This document shows positions 50,292-59,517 of a stretch of 64,000 bases of DNA, one piece after another (position 1 is the first letter of the stretch; each line of letters starts with the position of its first letter). The notes below the pieces were generated by a model that did no database searches, was not told the origin of the DNA, and was given only the letters and a program-made list of their open reading frames with translations. A program made the translations under genes and the position numbers. The stretch covers positions 78,926 to 142,925 of the forward strand of contig DAOTUI010000072.1 of NCBI GenBank assembly GCA_034437035.1, given 5' to 3'. The stretch is from CAKZQX01 sp034437035 (GTDB taxonomy: Bacteria > Chloroflexota > Chloroflexia > Chloroflexales > Chloroflexaceae).

Positions 50292-52574
50292 ATGCCTGAG
50301 TTTATCCCACCGCAGACAAACAGTGCAATGCCGGTAGAGGAGGCACAACGGTACAAGTTAGCTGAGGCCATAGAGCGGGAGAGCGATGCCTTCTTTCGTA
50401 TGCTGTTGTCTTCTCATACTGTTAGCATCCTGTTGATTCTCCCGACCACGGGCGACATTGTCGCGGCAAACCCGGCCGCCGACACATTTTATGGCTATCC
50501 GCCCGGCACTCTGCGGACAATGAATATCACGGCCATTAATACCCTGCCGCCGGATCAGGTGCGGACAAAGATACAGCAGGCCCAGACGGGACAGTGTACC
50601 TGGTTTCATTTTCGCCATCGGCTGGCATCCGGTGAGACGCGTGATGTAGAGGTCTACTCCAGCCCGGTTACGCTTGGCGGATGGACGCTGCTCTGCTCGA
50701 TCATTCATGATATTACAGCGCGGAAGCAGGCTGACTCAGCCCTGCAGCGCATGCAGGAAGAGTTAGAACTCCGGGTTGAGGAGCGCACGGCGACGCTCAC
50801 TCGGATCAATAATGTCTTGCAGACGGAAATTGCCGAGCGGCAGCGCATCGAAGCAGCCCTGGAGCGGCTCCAGCATTATCATGAGTTGATCTTGCAGGCG
50901 GTGGGCGAGGGTATTCTAGGGTTGGATATCACCGGACGGATAACCTTCGTCAACCCGGCGGCCCTCCGCATGGTGGGCTACACGGCTGACGAGTTGCTCG
51001 GGCAGACGCCGCAACTGCTGCTGTCCTGCACTTCCACTCCCGCCGCTCCCGAAACGGCAGCTACGCTGAACAACGGTAAAGTCTACACAGCGCTGCCGGG
51101 TGGGAGCACCCAGCAGTCGGCGAATGAGATCTTCTGGCGCAAAGATGGTAGCTCGTTCCCAGTTGAATACACCAGTGCGCCCATGCTGAACCATGGTGAA
51201 AGCGAAGGCACGGTTATTCTTTTTTGGGATATTACCGAGCGGAAAGCGGCTGAAGCGCGGCTCTGCCATCAGGCACTGCACGATATCCTCACTGGTCTGC
51301 CAAACCGTACGCGCTTCCTGGACATCCTGGAACAGGCGATGATCCGCGCGGAGCGGGATGCGCACTACCGCTTTGCGGTGCTCTTCCTGGATCTGGATAA
51401 CTTCAAGGTGGTGAATGATAGCCTGGGCCACCTGGCCGGTGATCAACTACTGATCACAATTGCCCGGCGTCTGCGCACCTGCTTGCCGCCGGAGAGTACG
51501 CTGGCCCGGTTTAGCGGCGATGAGTTTACCATTTTGCTTGATCGCATCACCGACACCGCCGAGGTTGTTGGGCTGGCTGAAACCATCCAGCAGATACTGA
51601 CTGTACCGATCCAGGTCAACAACTATAAGATCAACACTTCGGTAAGTATCGGGGTTACATATAGTTCAACCGCCTATACGCACCCGGCGGATCTGCTACG
51701 CGACGCCGACGCGGCGCTACACCAGGCAAAAGCACAGGGCCGGAACTGCTATGTGATATTTGATAAGGTGATGCGGATGCAGGCGCTGGAGCGGCTCTAC
51801 ACCGAGAATGATCTACGCCACGCCATCGAGCATGCCGAGTTGTACCTGCACTACCAGCCGATCTTGCATCTTCCTACCGGGCAGATCGCCGGGTTTGAAG
51901 CGCTGGTGCGCTGGCAGAATCCGCAGCGGGGCACTATTTCCCCGGTGGAGTTTATTCCGATTGCCGAGGAAACCGGCCTGATCGTTCCGCTGGGCTGGTG
52001 GGTGTTACGCGCGGCATGCCGGCAGATGCGTGCGTGGCAGCAGCAGTTCCCGGAATACGCGTCACTCGTGATCAATGTTAATCTCTCGGTTCAGTCGGTG
52101 ATTCACCGGGATGTTGTACCGTCAATTCGCACAATCCTGGAGGAAACGGAGTTTAATCCCCATTGCCTGCATCTCGAAATCACCGAAAATGTGATGATGG
52201 ATCATGCCGATACAACGATTGCCACGTTGCGCCAACTGAGCGAGCTGGGTATTCGGCTCTGCATTGATGATTTTGGAATCGGCTTCTCATCGTTGCGCTA
52301 CCTACACCGCTTCCCAATCCATTTGCTGAAGATTGATCGCGCGTTTGTCAGCACCTTGCGCGAGAATGCCGAGAGTCGTGCAATTACCCAGAGTATCGTA
52401 TCGTTGAGCCATACCCTGGGCAAGGAAGTAGTTGCGGAAGGGATCGAGACAACGGATCAACTGGCGGCACTACGGGAGTTAAACTGCGAGTATGGACAGG
52501 GCTACCTCTTCTCCCGCCCGGTCGATAGCGTAACCGCTACAGCGCTGCTGGCGGCGGGGAAGCCGTACTGTTAA
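50292..52574 (+). CDS. PAS-PAS-GGDEF-EAL cyclic-di-GMP signalling protein
   Basis: The protein has 760 aa and no membrane segment. Two PAS domains (~35-145 and ~195-320) are joined by a coiled coil (ELELRVEERTATLTRINNVLQ). The GGDEF domain (~330-490) has HDILTGLPNR and the active-site loop RFSGDEFTILL (SGDEF, a tolerated variant). The EAL domain (~505-755) has GFEALVRWQNP, VNLSVQSV, EITENVMM, DDFGIGFSSLRYL and EVVAEGIET, with the metal-binding residues present. It may make, degrade or switch c-di-GMP in response to a PAS signal, most often redox or light. Confidence 0.94.
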   Translation: MPEFIPPQTNSAMPVEEAQRYKLAEAIERESDAFFRMLLSSHTVSILLILPTTGDIVAANPAADTFYGYPPGTLRTMNITAINTLPPDQVRTKIQQAQTGQCTWFHFRHRLASGETRDVEVYSSPVTLGGWTLLCSIIHDITARKQADSALQRMQEELELRVEERTATLTRINNVLQTEIAERQRIEAALERLQHYHELILQAVGEGILGLDITGRITFVNPAALRMVGYTADELLGQTPQLLLSCTSTPAAPETAATLNNGKVYTALPGGSTQQSANEIFWRKDGSSFPVEYTSAPMLNHGESEGTVILFWDITERKAAEARLCHQALHDILTGLPNRTRFLDILEQAMIRAERDAHYRFAVLFLDLDNFKVVNDSLGHLAGDQLLITIARRLRTCLPPESTLARFSGDEFTILLDRITDTAEVVGLAETIQQILTVPIQVNNYKINTSVSIGVTYSSTAYTHPADLLRDADAALHQAKAQGRNCYVIFDKVMRMQALERLYTENDLRHAIEHAELYLHYQPILHLPTGQIAGFEALVRWQNPQRGTISPVEFIPIAEETGLIVPLGWWVLRAACRQMRAWQQQFPEYASLVINVNLSVQSVIHRDVVPSIRTILEETEFNPHCLHLEITENVMMDHADTTIATLRQLSELGIRLCIDDFGIGFSSLRYLHRFPIHLLKIDRAFVSTLRENAESRAITQSIVSLSHTLGKEVVAEGIETTDQLAALRELNCEYGQGYLFSRPVDSVTATALLAAGKPYC

Positions 52575-52600
52575 GAGACTGGTTGAGCCCATGCATTAGC

Positions 52601-52656
52601 TTGCGCAAAGCCGCGAAGGTCGCCGGGAAACTGCGATGCTTTGCGGCTTTGCGCGA
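52601..52656 (+). terminator. Inverted repeat after the GGDEF/EAL gene
   Basis: GCGCAAAGCCGC (52603-52614) pairs exactly with GCGGCTTTGCGC (52643-52654). It lies 28 bp after the stop codon. No T tract follows, so termination is possible but unproved. Confidence 0.5.
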
Positions 52657-52772
52657 TGTAACTTAGTAGTCAAATCGACCCGCCTGCAACCATCCCCCAA
52701 CCAAAAACGTCTTCTCATCATCTCACCCACTACCCATCACCCGTTACGAAGGAAAAGCAAGGAGAAGGCGCG

Positions 52773-55526
52773 ATGTCTGCCATTCGTAAGCCGGAACTCT
52801 ATCCTGGCCTGCCCGTCACCGAGGGCATGCTGGTGCCGACGGATCGCACCCTGCTGCCCGTGCCGCTCAAGCATACTGCGGTGCGCGCCAATATTATCGG
52901 CCCGCTCTGCGATGTTGAGGTGACGCAGCAGTTTCACAACACGCATACCCGCCCGGTCGAGGCGCTCTATGTCTTCCCGCTGCCCGAAGATGCGGCCGTC
53001 ACCGCGCTGACGTTGACCATTGGCGAGCGCGTGATCCGGGGTGAAGTACGCGAGCGCGAGCAGGCTCAACGCGACTATGCCGACGCCCGTGATGCCGGGC
53101 AGGGTGCCGCGCTGTTGGAGCAGGAACGCCCCAACCTCTTCAGTATCGCGGTTGCCAATATTCAGTCCGATGAGCAGGTGCAGGTAACGCTACGTTTTCA
53201 CGACCGCGTACCCTATGACAACGGTGGCTTTGAGTTTGTCTTTCCCACCGTCGTGTTGCCGCGCTATCTGCCACCCGACCAGGACGCCGGCGAGGATGCG
53301 CAGCGCGTGACGGCGACGCCCTTGCTCCCGGAGGCAACCCGCGACGGGCACACCCTCAGCCTGGAGGTAGCACTCGATGCCGGCACGTTGGAGACGATCA
53401 GCAGTCCCACCCACGATGTGGAGACGCACCTGGAGCGTGGTCGGACGCGGGTGACGCTGCGCCAGGCCGATGCCGTTCCCAACAAGGATTTTATCCTGCG
53501 CTACCGGCCGGCGGGCCGGCAGTTTGCGACAGCGGCCTTCACCTATCGCCCTGCCGGCGAGCCGGGCACACTGTTGCTGATGCTCACGCCACAGGCCGAA
53601 GTTGCGCCGGAAGATGTACTGCCCCGCGAGTTGCTGTTTGTGTATGACCGCAGCGGCTCGATGGGCGGTGACAGCATTGTGCAGGCACGCAACGCCCTGC
53701 GGGCTTGCCTGCGGGCGCTCAATCCCGACGATACCTTCAACATCTTCCCCTTTGACAACCGGGTGGAGGTGTTTGCACCGCAGCCCCTGCCCTTCACCCA
53801 GGAAAACGTAGACCGGGCAGACGCCTACCTCGAACAGATCAATGCCCGGGGCGGGACGGAAATCCTCAAGGCGCTGCAGACGGCCCTTGATCAGCCGCGC
53901 GATGCCGAACGCCTGCGGGTGGTGGTGTTTATGACCGATGGCGCGGTGGGCAACGAGGAGCAGGTGCTGCGCACGTTGCGCCGCGCTCTGAACGAGGCAC
54001 GGGTCTACGCTTTTGGCATCGGCTCGGCGGTTAACCGCTACCTGCTGGACAAACTGGCCGAGGTGGGGCGTGGCAGTGTCGAGTATATCTTCCCCGGTCA
54101 GGCGATTGAGGCGGCGGTGCAGCGCTTTCAGAACCGCGCGGCCTTCCCGGTGCTGGTTGATCTGGCGCTCGACTGGGGCGGCGCACGGGTGGCCGATGTC
54201 TACCCTGACCCCCTGCCGGATCTCTACGCCGGTCAGCCGTTGACCCTGTCGGCGCGCTTCCACAGCAGCGGTCACTCCCAGATCCGGCTTACGGGACGCA
54301 CCCCGCAGGGCAGCTATGCGCAGACGCTGGACCTGGAATGGCCCACCGCCACCCCCGACCGGGGCGCGCACTGGGCCACGCTGCCGCAGGTCTGGGCCCG
54401 CGCCCGGCTCGATGCACTGCTGACCCGCGAGCGCGACTTTCCTGAGCAGCAGAGCAAACTGCGGCAGGAGATAATCAGCCTGGCGCTGGAGTATAACCTG
54501 CTCAGTCCCTACACCGCGTTTGTGGCAATCGAGCAGCAGCAAAACCCGGGGCGCGAAGCAGCCGTGCCGGTGCAGGTACCAATTCACCTGCCGCAGGGCA
54601 CGCGCCGCAAAGCATTTGAGCCACATCCACCCGTATCAGCTCCCGGTGCGGCACCCGGCGCAATGTTCCTGAGTATGGCGGCACCACCACCGTCACCATC
54701 ACCCGAACCCCGGCGTCGGGCACAGAGTGGTGGGATACCACGACGGATAGCTGATACTGTGACGGATATGTTTGGCGACCAGTCCCAGCATTCCGCATCC
54801 GCGCCGCGCGCTGAGGCAGGTGCGGACTGGTTGTCCGGATCGGCAGTGCAACCCGCCGGGAGTGCCGGTCAGTTGGCCGCGTCCGGTCAGGCCACCCTGC
54901 CGGATACAACCCGCTACGAGCCGGCGTTGCGCTACCTGGCGCGCACGCAGGGTGTCAGCGGGGCGTGGGACGAGTCGGACGTGGCAACAGCGCTGGTGCT
55001 GCTGGCCTTCCTGCGCGGTGGGCATAGTGACCGGGCAGGCAACTTCCGGCCGCAACTGACGCGGGCCGTGCGCCGGCTGGTGGGGCAGGCCAGTAGCGCT
55101 TCGGTGGCTCCAGTGGTTGCCTGGGCACTGGCGGAACTGGCCGCGCAGACCGGAGCCGCAACCCACACCGCCGCGCGGGATGCAGCTCTGGCGCATGCTG
55201 CCCCAGTTGATGCACTGGATCAGACATGTCTGACGCTGGCGCAGGCGCGGGCAGCGGGTAAGTCTTTCGCGCCCGACCAGCACATACCGCTCGTCAATCC
55301 CCAGTCGCCCCTCGCTGACCTGGACGAGCGCGGAGCATTGGCGCTGGCCCTGGCGCTGCAGGTCGGCACGGATGCGGCGGCGGACCTCCCCGCTGCACTG
55401 GCAGCACACCAGCAGCCGGGCGGGAGGAGCGCCGGAGCGGTCGTACCGGCAGGCCACACGGCCGATCAGCCGACCAGCATGATCTTTGCGGCGACAGCGG
55501 TAGGCGCTATGGCATGGCATAAGTGA
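52773..55526 (+). CDS. VIT domain and von Willebrand factor A domain protein
   Basis: The protein has 917 aa, cytoplasmic or secreted without a classical signal. An N-terminal VIT domain (~20-160; LCDVEVTQQFHNTHTRPVEALYVFPLPEDAAV) is followed by a vWA domain (~290-450) with an intact MIDAS, LFVYDRSGSMGG, and later MTDGAVGNE. The long Pro/Ala-rich tail (~600-900) has GAAPGAMFLSMAAPPPSPSPEPRRRAQSGG and a helical end. Inter-alpha-trypsin-inhibitor-like bacterial proteins of this kind are thought to bind extracellular ligands, but function is unknown. The stop codon TGA is supplied by the first bases of repeat E11, so the C-terminus may have been shortened by insertion. Confidence 0.88.
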   Translation: MSAIRKPELYPGLPVTEGMLVPTDRTLLPVPLKHTAVRANIIGPLCDVEVTQQFHNTHTRPVEALYVFPLPEDAAVTALTLTIGERVIRGEVREREQAQRDYADARDAGQGAALLEQERPNLFSIAVANIQSDEQVQVTLRFHDRVPYDNGGFEFVFPTVVLPRYLPPDQDAGEDAQRVTATPLLPEATRDGHTLSLEVALDAGTLETISSPTHDVETHLERGRTRVTLRQADAVPNKDFILRYRPAGRQFATAAFTYRPAGEPGTLLLMLTPQAEVAPEDVLPRELLFVYDRSGSMGGDSIVQARNALRACLRALNPDDTFNIFPFDNRVEVFAPQPLPFTQENVDRADAYLEQINARGGTEILKALQTALDQPRDAERLRVVVFMTDGAVGNEEQVLRTLRRALNEARVYAFGIGSAVNRYLLDKLAEVGRGSVEYIFPGQAIEAAVQRFQNRAAFPVLVDLALDWGGARVADVYPDPLPDLYAGQPLTLSARFHSSGHSQIRLTGRTPQGSYAQTLDLEWPTATPDRGAHWATLPQVWARARLDALLTRERDFPEQQSKLRQEIISLALEYNLLSPYTAFVAIEQQQNPGREAAVPVQVPIHLPQGTRRKAFEPHPPVSAPGAAPGAMFLSMAAPPPSPSPEPRRRAQSGGIPRRIADTVTDMFGDQSQHSASAPRAEAGADWLSGSAVQPAGSAGQLAASGQATLPDTTRYEPALRYLARTQGVSGAWDESDVATALVLLAFLRGGHSDRAGNFRPQLTRAVRRLVGQASSASVAPVVAWALAELAAQTGAATHTAARDAALAHAAPVDALDQTCLTLAQARAAGKSFAPDQHIPLVNPQSPLADLDERGALALALALQVGTDAAADLPAALAAHQQPGGRSAGAVVPAGHTADQPTSMIFAATAVGAMAWHK

Positions 55527-55797
55527 CACGAGTTACGCGGTGGGCGTTTGGACCACGAACAACGCGAAATGATCGAAAAGCACGAACCTGCTAGTGCTGT
55601 CATGTATCAGGCGATCCCACGTTTGGCAGGGGATACCGCCTCCGGCAGGGTGGAAGATGCCATCTTTTTGATAAAAAAGCTGCACAAAGTGCAACTTTTT
55701 TATCAAAAAGAAGTATAAAGTACCATGCTGCCGCAGGCGAAGACTGCCTTTATGGGAGTACAGGTCTGATTTGAACAACCACCGCGTAAATCCTATA
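55524..55797 (-). repeat. PAL200 palindromic repeat, copy E11 (CACGAA subfamily)
   Basis: Ends are TGACACGAGTTACGCGGTG and CCACCGCGTAAATCCTATA. Arms are CGCCTCCGGCAGGGTGG and GTACCATGCTGCCGCAGGCG. The central stem CTTTTTGATAAAAAAGCTGC is closed around ACAAAGT. The extra segment GACCACGAACAACGCGAAAT near the left end is shared with copy E8. Its first three bases are the stop codon of the vWA gene. Confidence 0.9.
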
Positions 55798-55909
55798 AGG
55801 GAAGCGGAAGCTCTTGTTCACCCCAAGCTCCCTCAGACGCTCTACTCGTGGGCTTGCTGACGCCCAAGTTTCCGGAGGGTGGGACAATTAACAGCTTCCG
55901 CTTCCCTAA
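55797..55909. mobile_element. 113-bp MITE-like element between two PAL200 copies
   Basis: AAGGGAAGCGGAAGCT and AGCTTCCGCTTCCCT are exact 15-bp inverted ends. The interior (about 80 bp) has CCCAAGCTCC and GGAGGGTGGG patches with further partial symmetry. It exactly fills the space between copies E11 and E12, so it probably inserted at the edge of a repeat. Confidence 0.75.
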
Positions 55910-55910
55910 G

Positions 55911-56110
55911 TGACAGAACTTACGCGGTTGAGATCCAAACCGGACGTTTGACCCGATGGAAGCCTGTTTCGCCTGCGGCAGCATGGTACTTTTTTATCTT
56001 TTTTCACAAAAATTTTGCACATAGTGCAAAATTTTTGTGAAAAAAGATGGCTTCTTCCGCCCTGCCGGAGGCGACATGAGCTTCCAGGTCAGGAACCGCG
56101 TAACTCCTGT
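55911..56110 (+). repeat. PAL200 palindromic repeat, copy E12
   Basis: Ends are TGACAGAACTTACGCGGTT and AACCGCGTAACTCCTGT. Arms are CGCCTGCGGCAGCATGGTAC and CCGCCCTGCCGGAGGCG. The centre TTTTTTCACAAAAATTTTGC pairs with GCAAAATTTTTGTGAAAAAA around ACATAGT. Direct orientation. Confidence 0.95.
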
Positions 56111-56291
56111 AAGTGAGTTACATGTTGCATAAATCACAATATATGCTATGCTGATGTTCACCTATTCGCTGGTACCATCAGTCAGGGCATAGTCCGCTGC
56201 TGCCTCCTCGCGCAGATGCACTATGCCGATATGCACCCGGGCGCTATGATCAACCTACCGGATCGCCCGGGTCTGCCTACGAGAGGACATT

Positions 56292-57068
56292 GTGGACAAG
56301 ATTATGGTTGTCAAGGTTGGCGGGAACGAGTTGGATGACTCTGTGTTTCTACAGGAGTTGTGTGCCACGCTGGGCGCACTCGATCAACCGCTGGTGCTGG
56401 TTCACGGGGGCGGCAAAGAGATCAGCGCCGCGCTCGAGCGCTACGGTCAGGAGGTCCGCTTTATTGATGGGGTGCGGGTGACATCACCTGAGAGCATGGC
56501 GATCATGGAGATGGTGGTGTGTGGCAGCATCAACAAGCGGATCGTCTCCCAGTTGAATGCCGTGGGGCGGCAGGCATTAGGCTTGAGTGGCGTAGATCTG
56601 GGTCTGCTGCGCTGCACATCCTACCGTCCCGATGGTGTGGATTTCGGGCGCGTCGGTAGCATTTCCTCGGTTGACGTGCCGGCGTTGCGTGCCCTGCTCG
56701 ATCAGGGCTGGCTGCCGGTGCTGGCACCCGTAGCACTGGGACAGGATGATAATCTGGCGTATAATGTTAATGCTGATCATGTAGCGCTGGGCGTGGCCGC
56801 GGCACTGGCGGCGGATCGAACCGCCACAGAACTGGTGTTTGTGAGCAATGTGCCGGGAGTGTTGCGCGCAGGCCGGGTTGTTCCCCAACTCACTGCCGCC
56901 GCGATTGAGCAGCAGATTCAGGCGGGTGAGATCCGGGGCGGGATGATTCCCAAGGTCCGCTCAGCGCTGAGAGCCCTGGAGCGGGGGGTCACGACCGCGC
57001 GCATCACCAACCTGGCGGGGCTGGCAGCGGGCGGCACACGCATTGCGTTGCAGCAAAAGACTGTATGA
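56292..57068 (+). CDS. argB: Acetylglutamate kinase (or LysW-aminoadipate kinase-like)
   Basis: The protein has 258 aa from GTG 56292, with GAGAGGAC upstream. Amino-acid-kinase fold: MVVKVGGNELDD, LVLVHGGGKEISAALERYG, FIDGVRVTSPESMAIMEMVVCGSINKRIVSQLNAVGRQALGLSGVDLGLLR, YNVNADHVALGVAAAL, and GGMIPKVRSALRALERGV, the substrate-binding C-terminal motif of ArgB. It phosphorylates N-acetyl-L-glutamate in arginine biosynthesis; the short length also fits LysZ-type kinases. No other arginine genes are adjacent. Confidence 0.9.
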   Translation: MDKIMVVKVGGNELDDSVFLQELCATLGALDQPLVLVHGGGKEISAALERYGQEVRFIDGVRVTSPESMAIMEMVVCGSINKRIVSQLNAVGRQALGLSGVDLGLLRCTSYRPDGVDFGRVGSISSVDVPALRALLDQGWLPVLAPVALGQDDNLAYNVNADHVALGVAAALAADRTATELVFVSNVPGVLRAGRVVPQLTAAAIEQQIQAGEIRGGMIPKVRSALRALERGVTTARITNLAGLAAGGTRIALQQKTV

Positions 57069-57178
57069 TCAGTTAGCTTTTTGCGCCATATCGACGGCCC
57101 ACACCAGTACGTTCGTCCACGCGCCCTTGACCGTGGCCCCGTCGCTACAATCGATACCAATCCAGGAACAACCAGATC

Positions 57179-57874
57179 ATGATAAGCGACTCCGAAATTC
57201 ACTATGTTGATGCCGGTGATATTTTTCGCAACCTCGCGCCGGAGCAGCGAGAACAGATTGAGCGACTGCTAAGCTACAAGTCCTATCCGGCAGGACAAAT
57301 TTTCCACTCCCCTGATGAGTATGGTGAACAACTCTTTGTATTGCGCTCAGGACAGGTGCGGCTCTACAAACTCTCAACCGAGGGGCGCGCGCTGACCCTG
57401 GCCGTGCTGGAGGCGATTACCATCTTTGGCGAGATGACCCTGGTGGGCCAGTGGATGCATGACACCTTCGCCGAGGCGATTACGGAATGCACCATTGGGA
57501 TTATTGACCGGGAAGCACTGCGCCGGATTCTGGAGAATTACCCGCAGGTTGCGCTCAGCTTTATGGAAATTATGGGGCAGCGGCTCCATGCAATTGAGAA
57601 TAAACTGGCCGATATTGCCTTCAAGAGTGTTCCGCAGCGGCTGGCTTCGGTGCTGCTCAACCTGGCGGACATATCCGCTGCGCCGGCGCAGGCTGATACT
57701 CCACCGGCGGTGATGCGCTACACGCACCAACAACTGGCCGAGATGGTCGGCTCATACCGCGAGACCGTGACCAAGGCGATGGGAGAGTTTCGGGAAACCG
57801 GACTGATTCGCGTTGAGGAAGAGACGGTCTACCTGACTGACCTGGAGGGGTTGCAGCGACTGGCAAATCGCTAA
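57179..57874 (+). CDS. Crp/Fnr family transcriptional regulator
   Basis: The protein has 231 aa. The effector domain has YPAGQIFHSPDEYGEQLFVLRSGQVRLYKLSTEGRALTLAVLEAITIFGEMTLVGQWMHDTFAEAI. The C-terminal winged helix has YTHQQLAEMVGSYRETVTKAMGEFRETGLIRVEEETVYL. No N-terminal Cys cluster is seen, so it is not an oxygen-sensing Fnr in the classical sense. It is a paralogue type different from the one at 38574. A hairpin follows 13 bp after the stop. Targets and ligand are unknown. Confidence 0.93.
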   Translation: MISDSEIHYVDAGDIFRNLAPEQREQIERLLSYKSYPAGQIFHSPDEYGEQLFVLRSGQVRLYKLSTEGRALTLAVLEAITIFGEMTLVGQWMHDTFAEAITECTIGIIDREALRRILENYPQVALSFMEIMGQRLHAIENKLADIAFKSVPQRLASVLLNLADISAAPAQADTPPAVMRYTHQQLAEMVGSYRETVTKAMGEFRETGLIRVEEETVYLTDLEGLQRLANR

Positions 57875-57887
57875 AAATGCAAAGTAC

Positions 57888-57922
57888 GAGGAGTTGCTGG
57901 AACCCACCACCGGCAACTCCTC
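57888..57922 (+). terminator. Hairpin after the Crp/Fnr gene
   Basis: GAGGAGTTGC pairs exactly with GCAACTCCTC across a 15-nt loop, starting 14 bp after the stop codon. The following sequence (ATTGCTGT) is not a clear T tract. It is also close to the 3' end of the convergent small membrane-protein gene. Confidence 0.55.
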
Positions 57923-58032
57923 ATTGCTGTGGTTGAATCTGCCGCAGTAGCGTGGGAAAACCCGTTGCCCTGCGCTATCCGATTGGTATGCGGCAGGACC
58001 GGAGCAGCGCCGTTACGCGCGCTCGCCGGCAT

Positions 58033-58203
58033 TTAGGACTGCTGCTGCGCCTTCTGCTCAGCGTAGCGGTCTGGTTCTTCGTCCCGCAAAATCGGCCACC
58101 AGGAAAAGATCTGCCGGGCGCGGATGCCGATCCAGGCCCAGAGCACGCCTTGCAGAATAACCAGCACGACAATCAGCAACAGGCTGAACGAGACAACATC
58201 CAT
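58033..58203 (-). CDS. Small single-pass membrane protein (56 aa)
   Basis: This is a short but convincing frame on the minus strand: MDVVSFSLLLIVVLVILQGV begins the protein, followed by LWAWIGIRARQIFSWWPIL and a charged tail DEEPDRYAEQKAQQQS. One strong hydrophobic helix (residues 6-25), then a basic RAR and an aromatic patch, then an acidic cytoplasmic end. AGAGAGG lies 9 nt before the ATG. I know no family for it. Similar small hydrophobic proteins often modulate larger membrane complexes. No longer frame competes on this strand. Confidence 0.65.
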   Translation of the reverse strand: MDVVSFSLLLIVVLVILQGVLWAWIGIRARQIFSWWPILRDEEPDRYAEQKAQQQS

Positions 58204-58556
58204 ACGGTATGACCTCTCTTTCTTGCTTGACTAAAGGAACGGGCGGTTGCGTTTACGTGGAATGAAAACGCGCGAGTGGATTGAATAATAGAAGTATAAC
58301 GTATTTTGGTCATATTTGCAATAGGTCGTAGTTGTGGGGATTGCAGCTTTGCAAGGGACAACCGGGGCTCGACCAGGCGCGTCGCGTTCCCGGCACGCGC
58401 AATTTGGCATAGGAAAAGGTTGAAGTGAATAGCGAGCAGGAGGATGCACAGTTCTTATTCGGAGCACTGGTGCAGATCATACTGTCGGTGTGCTATAATC
58501 CCACCGGGGTTTTGTTCACAAATGAAATTTTTCTTGCATACAGCAGGTAACCGGCC
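58204..58556. other. Intergenic region with the phosphotransferase promoter
   Basis: An extended -10 box TGCTATAAT is at 58491-58499 (TATAAT 58494-58499) with a weak -35 (TGCAGA at 58471). It lies 58 bp before the phosphotransferase start. The rest of the 353 bp holds no gene; the part next to 58204 contains the divergent promoter of the small membrane-protein gene. Confidence 0.5.
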
Positions 58557-59498
58557 TTGACACTTCTCGATACCCAGATCGCTGCCCTCCTCGAAACATA
58601 TCACCTGGGGCCGCTCCGACGCCGGCAGACAGTTGTCCGCGCCGGTATCATTCCAACCTTTGTTGTTAATGGGACGCTGGTGGTGCGGTTCGATAACCGG
58701 GAGCCGGAGCGGGTGCGTTTGCGCAAAGAGGCCGCGCTCTACCAGCGCCTCGCAGCCGCGACCGAACTGCCCGTGCCCCGCATGCTGGCCCTCGATACAT
58801 CGCATGCAATTTTGCCCTATGATGTTATCATACTGGAGTGGCTGCCGGGCGTCCCCGCTCTCGATATCTGGAAGCACCTGGATCTGATGGCGCAGCAGCA
58901 GATTTCGTATGACCTGGGGCAGGCGCTGGCCCGGCTCCATAATGTCACCTGCTCCGGCTATGGCGGCTTTGACCGGCAGTCCGGCGAGCTGGGTTACGCT
59001 ACCGACTGGCAGAGCTACTTGCTGGACCGGGCCGCCGAGACACTGGTGGTATTATGGCAGCATGAAGGGCTGCCCGCGCCCCTGCTGGACAGTGCCGAAC
59101 GGTATCTGCTGCGCACGTTCATTCCGGTGACGCCGCCGCCGGTGGTAGTGCATGGCGATTTTGGGCTGCATAATGCGCTGGTAGAACGGCGGGGCACAAC
59201 CTGGCGGCTCAGTGGCCTGATCGATTTTGAGTGGGCGCTGGCGGCCGATGCCACCTACGAATTTGCTACCGGCCTGCTGATCGAGCCGGATGAGATCAAC
59301 CCGCTGCCGGCGTCGTTTCTGGCAGGCTACCGTAGTTTGCGGCTCCTGGATACGGACTGGGTGCAGCGCAGCGCGGTCTACCGCCTGATCTATCATCTGA
59401 CGTTGTGCGGTCTGGTCTGCCGCCACTATGATGGCGACCCGCAGATGATGCGCTACCATCGTGGCATGATTGTCGATATTCTTAAAGCCTATGTGTGA
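58557..59498 (+). CDS. Phosphotransferase of the aminoglycoside/choline kinase (APH) family
   Basis: The protein has 313 aa; the start is TTG 58557 with GCAGG upstream. A kinase-like fold: TLVVRFDNREPERVRLRKEAALYQRL (N-lobe with Lys), ILEWLPG hinge, and the catalytic loop VVHGDFGLHNALVERRG (H-G-D-x4-N) followed by IDFEWALAAD (the DFG-like Asp). This family phosphorylates antibiotics, choline, homoserine or other small alcohols and includes many enzymes of unknown substrate. It has an extended -10 promoter and is followed 19 bp later by a VOC gene on the same strand, so the two may be an operon. Confidence 0.88.
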   Translation: MTLLDTQIAALLETYHLGPLRRRQTVVRAGIIPTFVVNGTLVVRFDNREPERVRLRKEAALYQRLAAATELPVPRMLALDTSHAILPYDVIILEWLPGVPALDIWKHLDLMAQQQISYDLGQALARLHNVTCSGYGGFDRQSGELGYATDWQSYLLDRAAETLVVLWQHEGLPAPLLDSAERYLLRTFIPVTPPPVVVHGDFGLHNALVERRGTTWRLSGLIDFEWALAADATYEFATGLLIEPDEINPLPASFLAGYRSLRLLDTDWVQRSAVYRLIYHLTLCGLVCRHYDGDPQMMRYHRGMIVDILKAYV

Positions 59499-59517
59499 AA
59501 TGAGAGAGGAGAAGGCT

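Noticed and set aside
56292..57068. Isopentenyl phosphate kinase, suggested by the nearby mevalonate-entry genes
   Set aside because: The motifs (HGGGKE, NVNADHVA, GGMIPKV) are those of acetylglutamate kinase; the isopentenyl phosphate kinase motifs are absent.
57952..58212. 86-codon plus-strand frame
   Set aside because: It lacks a good ribosome-binding site and overlaps the better-supported minus-strand membrane protein.
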